A stretch of 64,000 bases of DNA from Streptomyces iranensis (GTDB lineage Bacteria; Actinomycetota; Actinomycetes; Streptomycetales; Streptomycetaceae), in assembly GCF_017874715.1 (NCBI RefSeq), contig NZ_JAGGLR010000004.1, positions 1-64,000 of the forward strand. The letters run 5' to 3'. Shown piece by piece: positions 1 to 9,483 of this stretch (position 1 is the first letter of the stretch; each line of letters starts with the position of its first letter). The position numbers and the translations under genes were made by a program. The notes beneath the pieces are model-generated. The model had not been told where the DNA came from and made no database searches. It worked only from the letters and a program-made list of their open reading frames with translations.

Positions 1-259
1 AACCGACGAACCCGACCTGCCCACCGAACTCACTGCATAGCCTCAACAACGGATCACCGAGTGGCCGTCGATACACCACTCCAGCGGACGTGACCCCGCA
101 GGGCCCGGAAAGGCCCACTACCAAACGGTCATGGGTACCCGCAATTCAGACCACGAGAACGGCACACAGAAGGGCTGCAAACAGACACAACCCCTTGCTA
201 GCTTATCTCTTTACACCAATCACCGGACTCGCTGGTGGTGTTCAGCCACGGGGGGAAAT
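1..259. other. Leader region upstream of the first T7SS cassette
   Basis: No complete gene is visible. Frame 2 is open from the window edge to a TAG at 38-40 and would encode a short acidic, Pro-rich tail (TDEPDLPTELTA), so this may be the C-terminus of a gene lying outside the window; that is only a guess. The element GCTAGCTT at 197-204 sits 63 bases before the GTG start at 260. It recurs at 9484-9491, 64 bases before the start of the second cassette copy, and the sequence CACGGGGGGAA just before both starts is also shared. TAGCTT within the element would fit a -10 hexamer of TANNNT type, but I see no convincing -35. Confidence 0.4.
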
Positions 260-700
260 GTGTCATTCGAGGATGAATGGGCCCAGATCAAGTCCGAGGC
301 CGCACAGCGACAGGAAACGCACATGCGCCTCAATCAGGTCGACGGTCCAGGTGGTACCGCCCCGAGTCCTGCGGCCCAGAAGGGAGACCTGAGCGTCAAG
401 GCGAAGGACTTGGCCGCGATCGGCGACGCGGCATTCAAGCTCTACCAGCGGCTCGACAAGGACGGCGATCACGCCCAGACCACCAGCGCCACAGCGGCCA
501 AAGACCTCAAGGACGACTTCGACATCGGCGGAGCACTGAGCGAAGTCGTCGAAACCTGGCGCACTCAGGTCAACTCGCTACTTGCCGCCTGCGCTCACAT
601 CTCCAATCACCTGGATTACACCAAGAAGGCGCATGCAGGCGACGAACATTACATCGCCGCCTCGTTCAGCTACGAAACCCTCGACGAGAACTTCCGCTAG
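260..700 (+). CDS. Small helical T7SS-associated protein, cassette copy 1 (FExEW family)
   Basis: The start is GTG at 260, preceded by GGGGGAAA; a longer reading frame exists upstream but lacks a ribosome site, and the paralogue at 9548 starts at the same point. The 146-residue product begins SFEDEWAQIKSEAA and looks mainly helical, with no signal peptide or membrane segment. It ends in YETLDENFR, which contains a YxxxD sequence like the C-terminal signal of T7SS substrates. Paralogues in this window begin SFEDEW (9548) and STFETEW (18305). It lies 12 bases before a large WXG-containing protein and then a lipoprotein, an order repeated in the other copies. By analogy with small helical partners of LXG effectors it may be a co-secreted partner or chaperone of the next gene product. 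That role is inferred; I do not recognise a named family. Confidence 0.8.
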   Translation: MSFEDEWAQIKSEAAQRQETHMRLNQVDGPGGTAPSPAAQKGDLSVKAKDLAAIGDAAFKLYQRLDKDGDHAQTTSATAAKDLKDDFDIGGALSEVVETWRTQVNSLLAACAHISNHLDYTKKAHAGDEHYIAASFSYETLDENFR

Positions 701-712
701 GAGCACAGAGCC

Positions 713-3007
713 ATGAAGTTTGAAGCCCTTCTCCACGGAAATTTTTCGTCCCTCGGCAAAGCGGTGACCGACTGGACCGAAATGATCGACAAGCTCGAGT
801 CGCTCAAGTGGGATGCCGAAGAGGTACTGCAAGGACGTGCAAAAAAGGCCGACTGGGCGGGCGAGAATGCCACCGTGACACGCGAGTTCGTCACCAAAAC
901 CGCCAAAGAGTTCGGTGACGCCTACAATCAGGCGGTCACCATTCGCAACATCCTCCAGGACACCCGAAGCGAACTCATCAGCTACCGGGACGAACTCAAG
1001 AGGACGATCAGCACCGCTCAAAAGGAGAAGAACCTCACGGTGGTGCCCAGCGGAAAAGGCTGGACGATCCAGATGAACATCCATCCCGATCGAGCCGGAA
1101 AGGGGGTTGATCTACCCGAACACAACCAGGCCGACATGGAGGATCTGTCAGGCGACATCAAGCGGATCGTCAAGAACGCCACGGAGTCCGACACATCGGC
1201 GGCGCAGGTACTCCGTATGCTCACCACACAGACCCCCTACGGATTCTCTGAGGCGTACTATCAGGACCGTGACCACGCCGCGAAGGCCATCGCCGACGCC
1301 GACAAGATCGTCAAATTGGCGAAGAAGGATCCCAGCGACCTCACCAACACTCAACTCGTGCAGATCAACACGGCGCTGGACAACTACAAGGATGACCCAC
1401 TGTTCGCTGAGCGCTTTGCGACAGGACTGGGGCCCAAAAAAACCCTGGAATTCTGGGCCGGTGTCGCCGATCCTTACCAGGGGAGCTACGATCCCGGTCG
1501 CGGCGATATCGCCAAGAAACTCCAGAAAAGCCTGGGCACCACCATCGGCACTGCCACACTGTCCGATAGCAGCGGTATGCAGGTATGGGAAAGCAAAATG
1601 GTCGAGCTCGGCCCGCAGCGGCTGGAGATCGACCACGCCGGAAATCCGCAGGGTTTCCAGGTCATGAGTAATCTGATGCGGTTCGGCGAGTACGACAAGA
1701 CGTTCCTCACCAACTACGGGAACGATCTCATCGCGTACGACAAGAAGCACAACTCCAAGGACCTCCCCTACTGGACGAGCAATGCGGACACCGCCGATCT
1801 AAACTTCTATGGAAAGAGCGACCGCGGCCGCGACCCGATGAATGGCTTCCTCGAGGCCCTGGGCCATAACCCGGAGGCATCGACCGATTTCTTCGCCGCG
1901 CCCCCGGGAGAGAACGACACCGTGGACAGGGACTCCGAGGTCAATGAGAACCTGAAGTACCTCACCAAGGAGCGGGTCTGGCGCTCCGACGCCCCCATGG
2001 GTGATCCTGACAAGATCGTGGGCTACGACAAGCTCGGTCACGCTCTCGAATCAGCCACCACCGGCTACGCGTACGACGCGCCGGAACTCAACGGAAAACA
2101 CCCGATGGTGCCCGGGTCCGCTGATCGGAGGACCGCGGAGACCGCTGGCGTCATGGAACAGGTCGCCTACATTTACGGCGGCGAGGACGGGCCCAAGCTC
2201 ATCCACGAGCAGGAGAGCATCTCCGACAGTCTCGGCAGGATGGGCGCCGCCTACATCGACGACATCAACAACTCCGTCTCCGGCATCAGCGACAACGCCG
2301 GCCACGACCCGAGTGAGTTCCCCGCGAAGTACCAAGGCCGGGCCGAATTCGGCAATCAGGGGGCCATCGACTTCCTCAGCGTTCTGGGTCAGGACGAGAA
2401 GTCCCACGGCATCGTCACCACTGCGGAGCACGTCTACTCTCTCAGCGTCCTCGACGACAGTCCCGCCAACAGCGATGCGCACTACCAGCGCGGCAAGGAC
2501 GCTCTGCTGACGGACGCTGAAGTCCGAGGGATCCTGGACCACTCACGTGTGCAACAGGCCGAGACCACGTACGGTGCGAATTCGGAGGAGGCCAACAAGT
2601 CCATCGCCAAGTCCGGAGAGTGGGGGAAGTACCTCATCGGGACCGGTGTCGCCGCGGGCGTCGCGATGGTCCCCGTCCCCGGCTCCACCGGTGCGGCCAT
2701 CGCCCTCGCCCCCGTGGCCACCGAGGCCGCTGGTGAGATGCTGAACACGTTCCTCGGCCAAAAGGTCGACGAAGCGGTGGACGATGCGAACAGTGACCCC
2801 GTAGAAAAGACCCAGGACGCGAGAAGGAAGTTTTTCGCGGCAGGCGCCGACGACATGGGCAAGGCATACGACCAGTACTTCAAAGACTCTCGATTCGCGG
2901 ACAAGGCCGATGACGACGACTTGGACCGCGATCTCAAGGATATGTACTACGGGACCGGGCCGAACGAGGACAAATACCGCGGGCGACCTCCCTACAAGAA
3001 GGACTGA
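713..3007 (+). CDS. Large WXG-containing effector-like protein, cassette copy 1
   Basis: The ATG at 713 follows AGGAGCACAGAGCC, 12 bases after the preceding stop. The first ~115 of 764 residues form helices with W48-A-G50 between them, the signature of the ESX/WXG100 fold. A central block from about residue 320 (FGEYDKTFLTNYG, then GFLEALGHNPEAS and LKYLTKERVW) resembles large uncharacterised actinobacterial proteins of the DUF6571 type, an assignment made from memory. Residues ~640-680 are a Gly/Ala/Pro-rich hydrophobic stretch that could insert into membrane, followed by a charged, Lys/Asp-rich tail. There is no signal peptide, which fits T7SS export. The central block recurs as a fragment at 9640-10030. 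An effector or toxin role is inferred from architecture and neighbours, since no catalytic motif is recognised. Confidence 0.8.
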   Translation: MKFEALLHGNFSSLGKAVTDWTEMIDKLESLKWDAEEVLQGRAKKADWAGENATVTREFVTKTAKEFGDAYNQAVTIRNILQDTRSELISYRDELKRTISTAQKEKNLTVVPSGKGWTIQMNIHPDRAGKGVDLPEHNQADMEDLSGDIKRIVKNATESDTSAAQVLRMLTTQTPYGFSEAYYQDRDHAAKAIADADKIVKLAKKDPSDLTNTQLVQINTALDNYKDDPLFAERFATGLGPKKTLEFWAGVADPYQGSYDPGRGDIAKKLQKSLGTTIGTATLSDSSGMQVWESKMVELGPQRLEIDHAGNPQGFQVMSNLMRFGEYDKTFLTNYGNDLIAYDKKHNSKDLPYWTSNADTADLNFYGKSDRGRDPMNGFLEALGHNPEASTDFFAAPPGENDTVDRDSEVNENLKYLTKERVWRSDAPMGDPDKIVGYDKLGHALESATTGYAYDAPELNGKHPMVPGSADRRTAETAGVMEQVAYIYGGEDGPKLIHEQESISDSLGRMGAAYIDDINNSVSGISDNAGHDPSEFPAKYQGRAEFGNQGAIDFLSVLGQDEKSHGIVTTAEHVYSLSVLDDSPANSDAHYQRGKDALLTDAEVRGILDHSRVQQAETTYGANSEEANKSIAKSGEWGKYLIGTGVAAGVAMVPVPGSTGAAIALAPVATEAAGEMLNTFLGQKVDEAVDDANSDPVEKTQDARRKFFAAGADDMGKAYDQYFKDSRFADKADDDDLDRDLKDMYYGTGPNEDKYRGRPPYKKD

Positions 3008-3013
3008 CCACCA

Positions 3014-3712
3014 GTGCACGCTTCTCTGAAGTCCTCACAAGAACCTCGGCTCAAGCCACTGGCGCGCGGGACGCTTCTCATCGCTTCGGTCTCCCTCCTC
3101 GTACTCACCAGTGCGTGCTCAAACTCGGACGGCGGCCGGGAAAAGGCAAACGAAGAGAAACCGAAGGGGCCGTCGGCCACGAAAGTGTGCGACGCGTCGA
3201 TCACTGGACAAGCAGCGCAGGAGCTGCGCAAGCTCACCGGCGCGGACACCTTCGAACAGACCGACGAGGTCAAGCTCAAGAGTGTTGCCCAGAAGCTCAC
3301 GTCATCGTCGAGCACCGTTCGAAGCGCCTGTGAGATCTACCTTCCCGACGCGAGTAGCCCAGCCGTACAGATCGACTTCTCCCGGCGCACCGAGCATCCA
3401 ACACGTAGCAGCTTCGAGTCGAGCAACGCGGATGAGTGGATCGTCTTCCCCATTGGGCGACACGCCCGCGCATCGGGCAGCGGGGCGGACATCTACTTCT
3501 CGTGCCCGGCCAAGAACAAGGGTGTTCCGGACCTGATCCGCGGAGATCTGCGCAGTTCGAATTCCGCACTTTCCGAGAAGGACACCGACTTCGCAAGGAT
3601 ATCGATTCTGAATTCCGTGTCGCGGAACCTCGCCGATGCCCTGGGCTGCTCGGAGGAGTCGCAACTGCCGGAGAAAATGCCGGTCTCGTCGGAGCATTGG
3701 ACGAAAAATTGA
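3014..3712 (+). CDS. Lipoprotein, cassette copy 1
   Basis: It starts with GTG at 3014, six bases after the previous stop, so it is very probably cotranscribed and perhaps translationally coupled. The N-terminus has a charged region, a hydrophobic core and a lipobox ending LTSAC with the lipidated Cys at residue 35, which predicts anchoring to the outer face of the membrane. The mature part (232 residues in total) has Cys near SATKVC, SACEIY, YFSCP and ALGC, and two disulfides are possible. No domain is recognised. A lipoprotein follows the large protein in all three cassette copies. A role as surface anchor, receptor or immunity factor for the large protein is conceivable but unproven. Confidence 0.8.
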   Translation: MHASLKSSQEPRLKPLARGTLLIASVSLLVLTSACSNSDGGREKANEEKPKGPSATKVCDASITGQAAQELRKLTGADTFEQTDEVKLKSVAQKLTSSSSTVRSACEIYLPDASSPAVQIDFSRRTEHPTRSSFESSNADEWIVFPIGRHARASGSGADIYFSCPAKNKGVPDLIRGDLRSSNSALSEKDTDFARISILNSVSRNLADALGCSEESQLPEKMPVSSEHWTKN

Positions 3713-3736
3713 GGACGCTTCCAGGAAGCTGTCCTC
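3711..3736 (+). terminator. Hairpin at the end of the first cassette
   Basis: GAGGAC plus GCTTCC (3711-3722) pairs with GGAAGC (3724-3729) and GTCCTC (3731-3736), leaving one bulged T. It overlaps the lipoprotein stop codon and stands between convergent genes. There is no T-run, as is usual in Streptomyces. Confidence 0.5.
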
Positions 3737-3862
3737 CGTGTGGCTGAAAACGGACGCTCGGGACCCCAACGGACTCAGCAGTGCTGATGCCCGTTCAGGT
3801 GTCCCCGCCAGGGTGGCGCCCCGCGCGCCGCCCCATCGCACCGACAGACGCGCGGTGGCCCC

Positions 3863-5320
3863 TCAGCCACTGGTCAGGCTCCGTGCCGAGCTGTAGACGT
3901 CCAGCACGGCGAGACACAGGGGCACCAGTGCGAGCAGGAAGGCGCTCTCGGCCAGGTCGGACAGACGTCCCCAGAAGGGCGACAGGCCGTTCTTCGGAAT
4001 GATCAGGGCGACAGCGATGATCAACCCGGCGCCCACGGTCACGGCAGCGGCGAGGCAGATCGTACGAATGTCCAGCGGTCCGCGGTCGTTCTCGGTCAGG
4101 AGCTTGAGGACCGCATCGGCCGGCGGATTCAGCGACAGCCCCAGGACGAGCAGAGCAAGGGCGAGCAGCCCCGCACCGAGGACGGCGGCGACCTGGGCGG
4201 TGTAGCGGAAGAGGCGGGCGCGCAGCAGCATCGCCAGACCGGCCGCGAGCGCGAGGAGCTGCGCCCACGCACCATCGGAGAAGCCCAGGACCGCGGCGGC
4301 ACCGACGACGACGGCCGAGCAGCCACCGACCATGCCCAGCAGCATCTCGTGGCCGCGACGGGTCTGGGCGGCGATGCGGTGGATGTCGAGGGGCTCGGCG
4401 TCCGGACCGGCGTCGAGCTCATCGGCCGAGGGGTGTGGTGCGTCGTAACCGATGGGCAGGCGGGCGACTCGAGCCGACAGACCCGGCAGGAAGGCGATCA
4501 CTCCGATCGCGACGACGGCACACACCGCGGCCGTCTCGGTGGCCCCGGTATCGGTGACGATCTCGCAGAAGGTGGCGAGGGTCCCGACGCTCGCCGCGAA
4601 CACGGCGGCGACGAATGGAGCGTCGCCGCTGGGCATGACGACGACCAGGACGGCCGAGCCAACGAGCACGGTGACGCAGCCGAGCAGGAACTGGAGCCGT
4701 CCGACGCCCTCCCCCGCGTCCAGGGCCAGGATCCCCGATCCAGCGATCATGAGATGGGGAAGGGCGGACATGCCGAGGGCTATGGCGGAGGCTCGGTCCT
4801 CGTACACCCGTGCTCGCACCCCGGCGAGGGAAGTCAGCAACACGCCGACGGCGGCGGCGATGACACCCGGGAGGCCGTGCATGTCGTGCTTGACCGGATC
4901 GGCGAACCAAAGCACGAAGCCCATGAGGATGAGCAGCAGCGCCCCTCCGACGAGCCCGGCGGCACGAAGGAACCGGTCGTTCCACAGCGTGCGGTCGCGC
5001 GTGACCGCGGAGGCGATCGCATCGGACACATCGTCGTAGACGGCGGGGGGCAGCGACTCGGCGAAGGGCCGCAGGGAAAGCAGTTCCCCGTCCAGAACCT
5101 GCTGGGCCAGGAGAGAGCGGCCGCTGTCCAGGACCGTGCCGTCGCGTCGCACCAGGTGATATCCGGTAGGAGCGCCGGTCGGCTGTGTCTGCCCCGTCAG
5201 ACGCAGAATCTCCGGGTAAACATCGGCGACAGGGATGTCCTCCGGAAGGGCGACATCGATCCGGCTGTCGGGCGCGATGACGGTCACCCTGCAGAAACCG
5301 GTTGTTGTGGACGTACTCAC
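3863..5320 (-). CDS. eccD: EccD, polytopic membrane core of the T7SS
   Basis: The 485-residue product has an N-terminal ubiquitin-like (YukD-type) domain at about residues 8-90 (CRVTVIAPDSRIDVALPEDI onward). After it I count eleven hydrophobic segments from residue ~118 to the end, the EccD layout. EccD forms the membrane pore region of the EccBCDE complex. The GTG start at 5320 gives the shortest frame that keeps the ubiquitin domain intact. It is transcribed divergently from eccC with 174 bases between the starts, so the two core genes probably share a promoter region. Length and topology match the family. Confidence 0.93.
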   Translation of the reverse strand: MSTSTTTGFCRVTVIAPDSRIDVALPEDIPVADVYPEILRLTGQTQPTGAPTGYHLVRRDGTVLDSGRSLLAQQVLDGELLSLRPFAESLPPAVYDDVSDAIASAVTRDRTLWNDRFLRAAGLVGGALLLILMGFVLWFADPVKHDMHGLPGVIAAAVGVLLTSLAGVRARVYEDRASAIALGMSALPHLMIAGSGILALDAGEGVGRLQFLLGCVTVLVGSAVLVVVMPSGDAPFVAAVFAASVGTLATFCEIVTDTGATETAAVCAVVAIGVIAFLPGLSARVARLPIGYDAPHPSADELDAGPDAEPLDIHRIAAQTRRGHEMLLGMVGGCSAVVVGAAAVLGFSDGAWAQLLALAAGLAMLLRARLFRYTAQVAAVLGAGLLALALLVLGLSLNPPADAVLKLLTENDRGPLDIRTICLAAAVTVGAGLIIAVALIIPKNGLSPFWGRLSDLAESAFLLALVPLCLAVLDVYSSARSLTSG

Positions 5321-5494
5321 GTGTAAGGCCCCCTGGTTCGATCTGCGACATCGCCTGTGTCATGCGCGCGGCGGCCACCCTACCGGGGCTCAGGAGCCGA
5401 TACGCCGATAGGATCGCTGACTCGCGGAGGTAGGCCGTCGCCACGGGGGTGCCGGACGAGAACTGTCCCTCCGTACGGAGGGATGAGGGATCCG

Positions 5495-8400
5495 GTGAGC
5501 CAGGTCGTCGTCAAGCGCCAGCCACGGGCTCTGCCGCCCGAGGTGCCGACCGAGGAACTCCGCCTCGAGCCGCCCCCGGAACTGCCGCGCGGCCAGCAAG
5601 AAGGCATGCTGATGCAGCTGCTGCCGACGCTTGGCATGGGCTCCTCGATGGTCTACTTCTTCATGCCGGGCGCCGCCCCGATGATGAAGATCATGGGGGT
5701 GATGATGATGTTTTCCACGCTCGGCATGACCATCGCCATGATCACGCGGCATCGGCAGGGCTCTCAGGGCCAGCGGGCGGACATGCGCCGCGACTACCTC
5801 AAGTACCTCGCGCAGACGCGCCGAACCGTACGGCGCACCGCCCGTCGGCAGCGCGACGCCCAGTTCTATCTGCACCCCGCCCCGGAGCAGCTGTGGGCGA
5901 TCGTCGCCGAAGGCAGCCGGGTGTGGGAACGGCGGCTGACCGACGACGACTTCGTGCAGGTGCGGCTCGGGCTGGGCACGCAGCAGCTCTCCAGTCCCCT
6001 GATCGCCCCCGAGACCGCCACCGTGGACGAGCTGGAGCCGCTGACGGCAGGCGCGATGCAGCGCTTCCTCGCCACCCAGGGGTCGCTGGACAACCTGCCC
6101 ATGGCGGTGTCGCTGCGCGCCTTCTACCACATGACCGTGTCCGGGGCTCCGGAGCAGGTGCACGGGATCGCCAGGGCGCTGATCGCCCAACTGGCCACCC
6201 TGCACTCGCCGGAAGACCTCGTCATCGCGACGGTCGCCTCGCCCGGCGCGACGGAGCAATGGGAGTGGACGAAGTGGCTCCCCCACTCCCAGGTGCCGGG
6301 ATCCTTCGACGGCGCCGGCTCTCGGCGGCTGTTCGGCGACTCCCTCGCCGAGGTGGAGGAGCTGCTGCGGGGGCGGCTGGAAGGCCGTACACGCTTCAGC
6401 AGGGAAGGGCAGCCGCTGATCGACCAGCCGCATCTGGTACTCGTGCTGGACGGAGCGATGGTGCCACCGGACTCGGCGTTCGCGGCGCCCGAGGGTCTGC
6501 AGGGCGTCACCGTCATCGAGGTCCTGGCGGGCGAACTCGACGAGCCGCGCGGCGGTCTGTCGATCGTCGTACGGCCGGGCAGGCTACAGCTGGAGTCGCA
6601 GGTCGCCGGGTACGACGGGACCCCCGACTCGCTGTCCGTGGAAGCGGCGGAGGCGCTCGCCCGGCAGCTCGCGCCGCTGCGCATGGGCGGCGACGACGAC
6701 GATGAGCCACTGCTCGCCAACCTCGACTTCACCGAGCTGCTGGGGCTGGGCGACGCCGGTTCGGTGGACGTCTCCCGCACTTGGCGGCCCCGCTCGCTGG
6801 CCGAGCGGCTGCGGGTGCCGATCGGCGTCTCGGAGGACGGCTCCCCGGTCATGCTGGACCTCAAGGAGGCGGCGCAGGAGGGTATGGGCCCACACGGTCT
6901 GTGCGTCGGCGCGACGGGCTCGGGGAAGTCGGAACTGCTGCGGACACTGGTGCTGGGGCTGGCGGTCACGCATTCGTCCGAAACCCTCAACTTCGTCCTC
7001 GCGGACTTCAAGGGCGGCGCCACCTTCGCGGGCATGTCGGAGCTGCCTCATGTAGCCGCGGTCATCACCAACCTCGCCGATGACCTCACGCTGGTCGACC
7101 GCATGCGCGACTCGATCACCGGTGAGCTGCAGCGCCGCCAAGAGCTGCTGCGTTCGGCGGGTAATTACGCGAACATGCACGACTACGAGAAGGCACGGGC
7201 GGCCGGGGCCCCACTGGAGCCGCTGGCATCACTCGTTCTGGTGATCGACGAGTTCAGCGAGCTGTTGACGGCGAAGCCGGACTTCATCGAGATGTTCATC
7301 CAGATCGGCCGTATCGGCCGATCGCTGGGTGTGCATCTGCTGCTCGCCTCACAGCGACTGGAGGAGGGCCGCCTGCGTGGTCTGGAGACGTACCTCTCCT
7401 ATCGCATCGGTCTGCGCACCTTCTCCGCCGCCGAGTCCCGTACGGCCCTGGGCGTGACGGACGCGTACCACCTTCCCTCCGTGCCCGGCTCCGGCTATCT
7501 GAAGTTCGGTACGGATGAGATGACCCGCTTCAAGGCGGCGTACGTCTCCGGCACGTACCGCACGGCCCCCGCGCAATTCGACAGCGCGTCCCTGCCCGTC
7601 GAGCGCCGGCCGGTCCTGTTCACGGCCGCCCCGGTCCCGGTGACGTACGCCGCCCTGGACCCGGAGCGGCTGACCGCCCCGGTTCGGCCCGAGGGCGACG
7701 CGCTGGCGGAGACGGTCCTCGACGTCATCGTGAGCCGTCTGGAGGGCCAAGGCCAGCCCGCCCACCAGGTCTGGCTGCCTCCCCTGGACGAGGCACCTTC
7801 CATGGACGAACTGCTGCCGCCGCTGGCCCCCACGCGGGAGCGGGGTCTGCAGTCGGCGGACTACGCCAGGCCGGGCGGTCTCGTCGTGCCCCTGGGCCTC
7901 ATCGACAAGCCTTTCGAGCAGCGGCGCGACATCCTCTACCGCGACTTCTCCGGCGCCGCGGGCCACATGCTGGTGGTGGGCGGCCCGCGGTCCGGCAAGT
8001 CCACCTTGATGCGCACGCTGGTCACGGGCTTCGCCCTCACCCACACCCCCGCCGAGGTGCAGCTCTACGGACTCGACTTCGGTGGCGGAGGTATGAGCGC
8101 CATCGCGGACCTTCCGCATGTGGGCGGGGTCGCCTCCCGTCTGGACCCCGAGAAGGTTCGGCGGACCATCGCCGAGGTCTCCGGTGTTCTGGCCCGGCGG
8201 GAGGAGTACTTCCGCGCCAAGAACATCGACTCCATCGGCACCTACCGACGCCAGCGAGCGGCCGGACAACACGCCGACCAGGGCTGGGGCGATGTCTTTC
8301 TCATCATCGACGGCTGGGGCAACTTCAAGGCCGAGTACGACGTGCTGGAAGGTGTCGTCACCGACATCGCCGGCCGAGGACTCGGTTACGGCGTCCATGT

Positions 8401-9445
8401 CGTCATCACCGCCTCCCGCAACATGGAGGTCCGCGCATCGCTGAAGGACCAGCTGCTCAACCGGCTGGAGCTGCGCCTCGGTGACACAATGGACTCGGAG
8501 TTCGACCGCAAGGTCGCCGCGAACGTCCCGGTCGGTGTTCCCGGCCGCGGTCAACTCCCGGAAAAGCTCCACTTCATGGGCGCTCAGCCACGTATCGACA
8601 AGGGCCACGCCCCCGACACCATGACGGATGCGACGACCGAACTGGTCCGCGCGGTAAGCGCGGCCTGGTCCGGGCCGCCCGCCCCGCGCGTGCGGCTGCT
8701 CCCGCGCAAGCTCCGCGCGGACGAGCTTCCCAAGGGCTTCGAATACCCGCAGCACGGCATTGCGATCGGCATCGACGAGACAAATCTGGAACCGGTATTC
8801 GTCGATTTCGAGACCGATCCGTTCTTCGTCATCTTCGGTGAAAGTGAGTCGGGCAAGACATCGCTCATCCGCCTGATCGCCAAGCAGATCATCGAGCGAT
8901 ACGGCCCGGACGAAGCGAAGATCGTGGTCGGCGACTACCGCCGTTCCCTGCTCGGTGTCATCCCGGACAGCCATCTCCTCGAGTACGCTCCGATCGCGTC
9001 CGCCCTGGAGCTCCACGCCAATGCGTTGAACGGGCTGATGGAACGGCGCGCCCCCAAGCCGGACATCACCCCGCAGCAGCTCCGCGACCGCAGCTGGTGG
9101 ACCGGCCCTCAGTTCTTCGTCATCATCGACGACTACGAACTGGTTTCCACCAGCAGCGGCAACCCGCTGGCAATCCTCACCGAGAGCCTGCCCTTCGCTC
9201 GCGACGTCGGCATGCGTTTCATCATCGCCCGCAATTCCGCGGGCGCCTCCCGTTCAATGTTCGAAACCTTCATGCAGCGCGTGAAGGAACTCGGCGCCCA
9301 GGGCATGGTGCTCTCCGGCGACCCCGGCGAGGGCGACGTCTTCGGCGGAGTCCGCCCCCGCCCCATGCCGCCCGGCCGCGGCTTCTTCGTCTCCCGTAAG
9401 CGCGGGGTACCGCTGACCCAGGTGGGGTGGCTGCCGGAGCAATAG
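5495..9445 (+). CDS. eccC: EccC, FtsK/SpoIIIE-type motor ATPase of the T7SS
   Basis: The start chosen is GTG at 5495 (VSQVVVKRQPRALPPEVP), with GAGGGA four bases upstream; an in-frame ATG at 5483 has GGAGGG almost touching it. Two transmembrane segments lie at residues ~38-85. Three P-loop domains follow: Walker A GATGSGKS near 471, GGPRSGKST near 828 and GESESGKTS near 1114. The matching Walker B regions are LVIDEFSEL, LIIDGWGNF and VIIDDYELV. EccC hexamers recognise YxxxD/E substrates and drive export. At 1316 residues it is a single fused EccCa/EccCb chain. Only the first domain has the DE pair expected for full catalysis. Confidence 0.96.
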   Translation: MSQVVVKRQPRALPPEVPTEELRLEPPPELPRGQQEGMLMQLLPTLGMGSSMVYFFMPGAAPMMKIMGVMMMFSTLGMTIAMITRHRQGSQGQRADMRRDYLKYLAQTRRTVRRTARRQRDAQFYLHPAPEQLWAIVAEGSRVWERRLTDDDFVQVRLGLGTQQLSSPLIAPETATVDELEPLTAGAMQRFLATQGSLDNLPMAVSLRAFYHMTVSGAPEQVHGIARALIAQLATLHSPEDLVIATVASPGATEQWEWTKWLPHSQVPGSFDGAGSRRLFGDSLAEVEELLRGRLEGRTRFSREGQPLIDQPHLVLVLDGAMVPPDSAFAAPEGLQGVTVIEVLAGELDEPRGGLSIVVRPGRLQLESQVAGYDGTPDSLSVEAAEALARQLAPLRMGGDDDDEPLLANLDFTELLGLGDAGSVDVSRTWRPRSLAERLRVPIGVSEDGSPVMLDLKEAAQEGMGPHGLCVGATGSGKSELLRTLVLGLAVTHSSETLNFVLADFKGGATFAGMSELPHVAAVITNLADDLTLVDRMRDSITGELQRRQELLRSAGNYANMHDYEKARAAGAPLEPLASLVLVIDEFSELLTAKPDFIEMFIQIGRIGRSLGVHLLLASQRLEEGRLRGLETYLSYRIGLRTFSAAESRTALGVTDAYHLPSVPGSGYLKFGTDEMTRFKAAYVSGTYRTAPAQFDSASLPVERRPVLFTAAPVPVTYAALDPERLTAPVRPEGDALAETVLDVIVSRLEGQGQPAHQVWLPPLDEAPSMDELLPPLAPTRERGLQSADYARPGGLVVPLGLIDKPFEQRRDILYRDFSGAAGHMLVVGGPRSGKSTLMRTLVTGFALTHTPAEVQLYGLDFGGGGMSAIADLPHVGGVASRLDPEKVRRTIAEVSGVLARREEYFRAKNIDSIGTYRRQRAAGQHADQGWGDVFLIIDGWGNFKAEYDVLEGVVTDIAGRGLGYGVHVVITASRNMEVRASLKDQLLNRLELRLGDTMDSEFDRKVAANVPVGVPGRGQLPEKLHFMGAQPRIDKGHAPDTMTDATTELVRAVSAAWSGPPAPRVRLLPRKLRADELPKGFEYPQHGIAIGIDETNLEPVFVDFETDPFFVIFGESESGKTSLIRLIAKQIIERYGPDEAKIVVGDYRRSLLGVIPDSHLLEYAPIASALELHANALNGLMERRAPKPDITPQQLRDRSWWTGPQFFVIIDDYELVSTSSGNPLAILTESLPFARDVGMRFIIARNSAGASRSMFETFMQRVKELGAQGMVLSGDPGEGDVFGGVRPRPMPPGRGFFVSRKRGVPLTQVGWLPEQ

Positions 9446-9457
9446 AACGGCATGTGC

Positions 9458-9482
9458 GGGGCTGCGTTCCGCGCGCAGCCCC
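9458..9482 (+). terminator. Hairpin after eccC
   Basis: GGGGCTGCG (9458-9466) pairs perfectly with CGCAGCCCC (9474-9482) around a 7-base loop. It starts 12 bases after the eccC stop and probably terminates eccC before the second cassette copy. Confidence 0.6.
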
Positions 9483-9483
9483 C

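Noticed and set aside
7349..9016. A 555-codon minus-strand frame
   Set aside because: It is antisense to eccC and has no recognisable motif.
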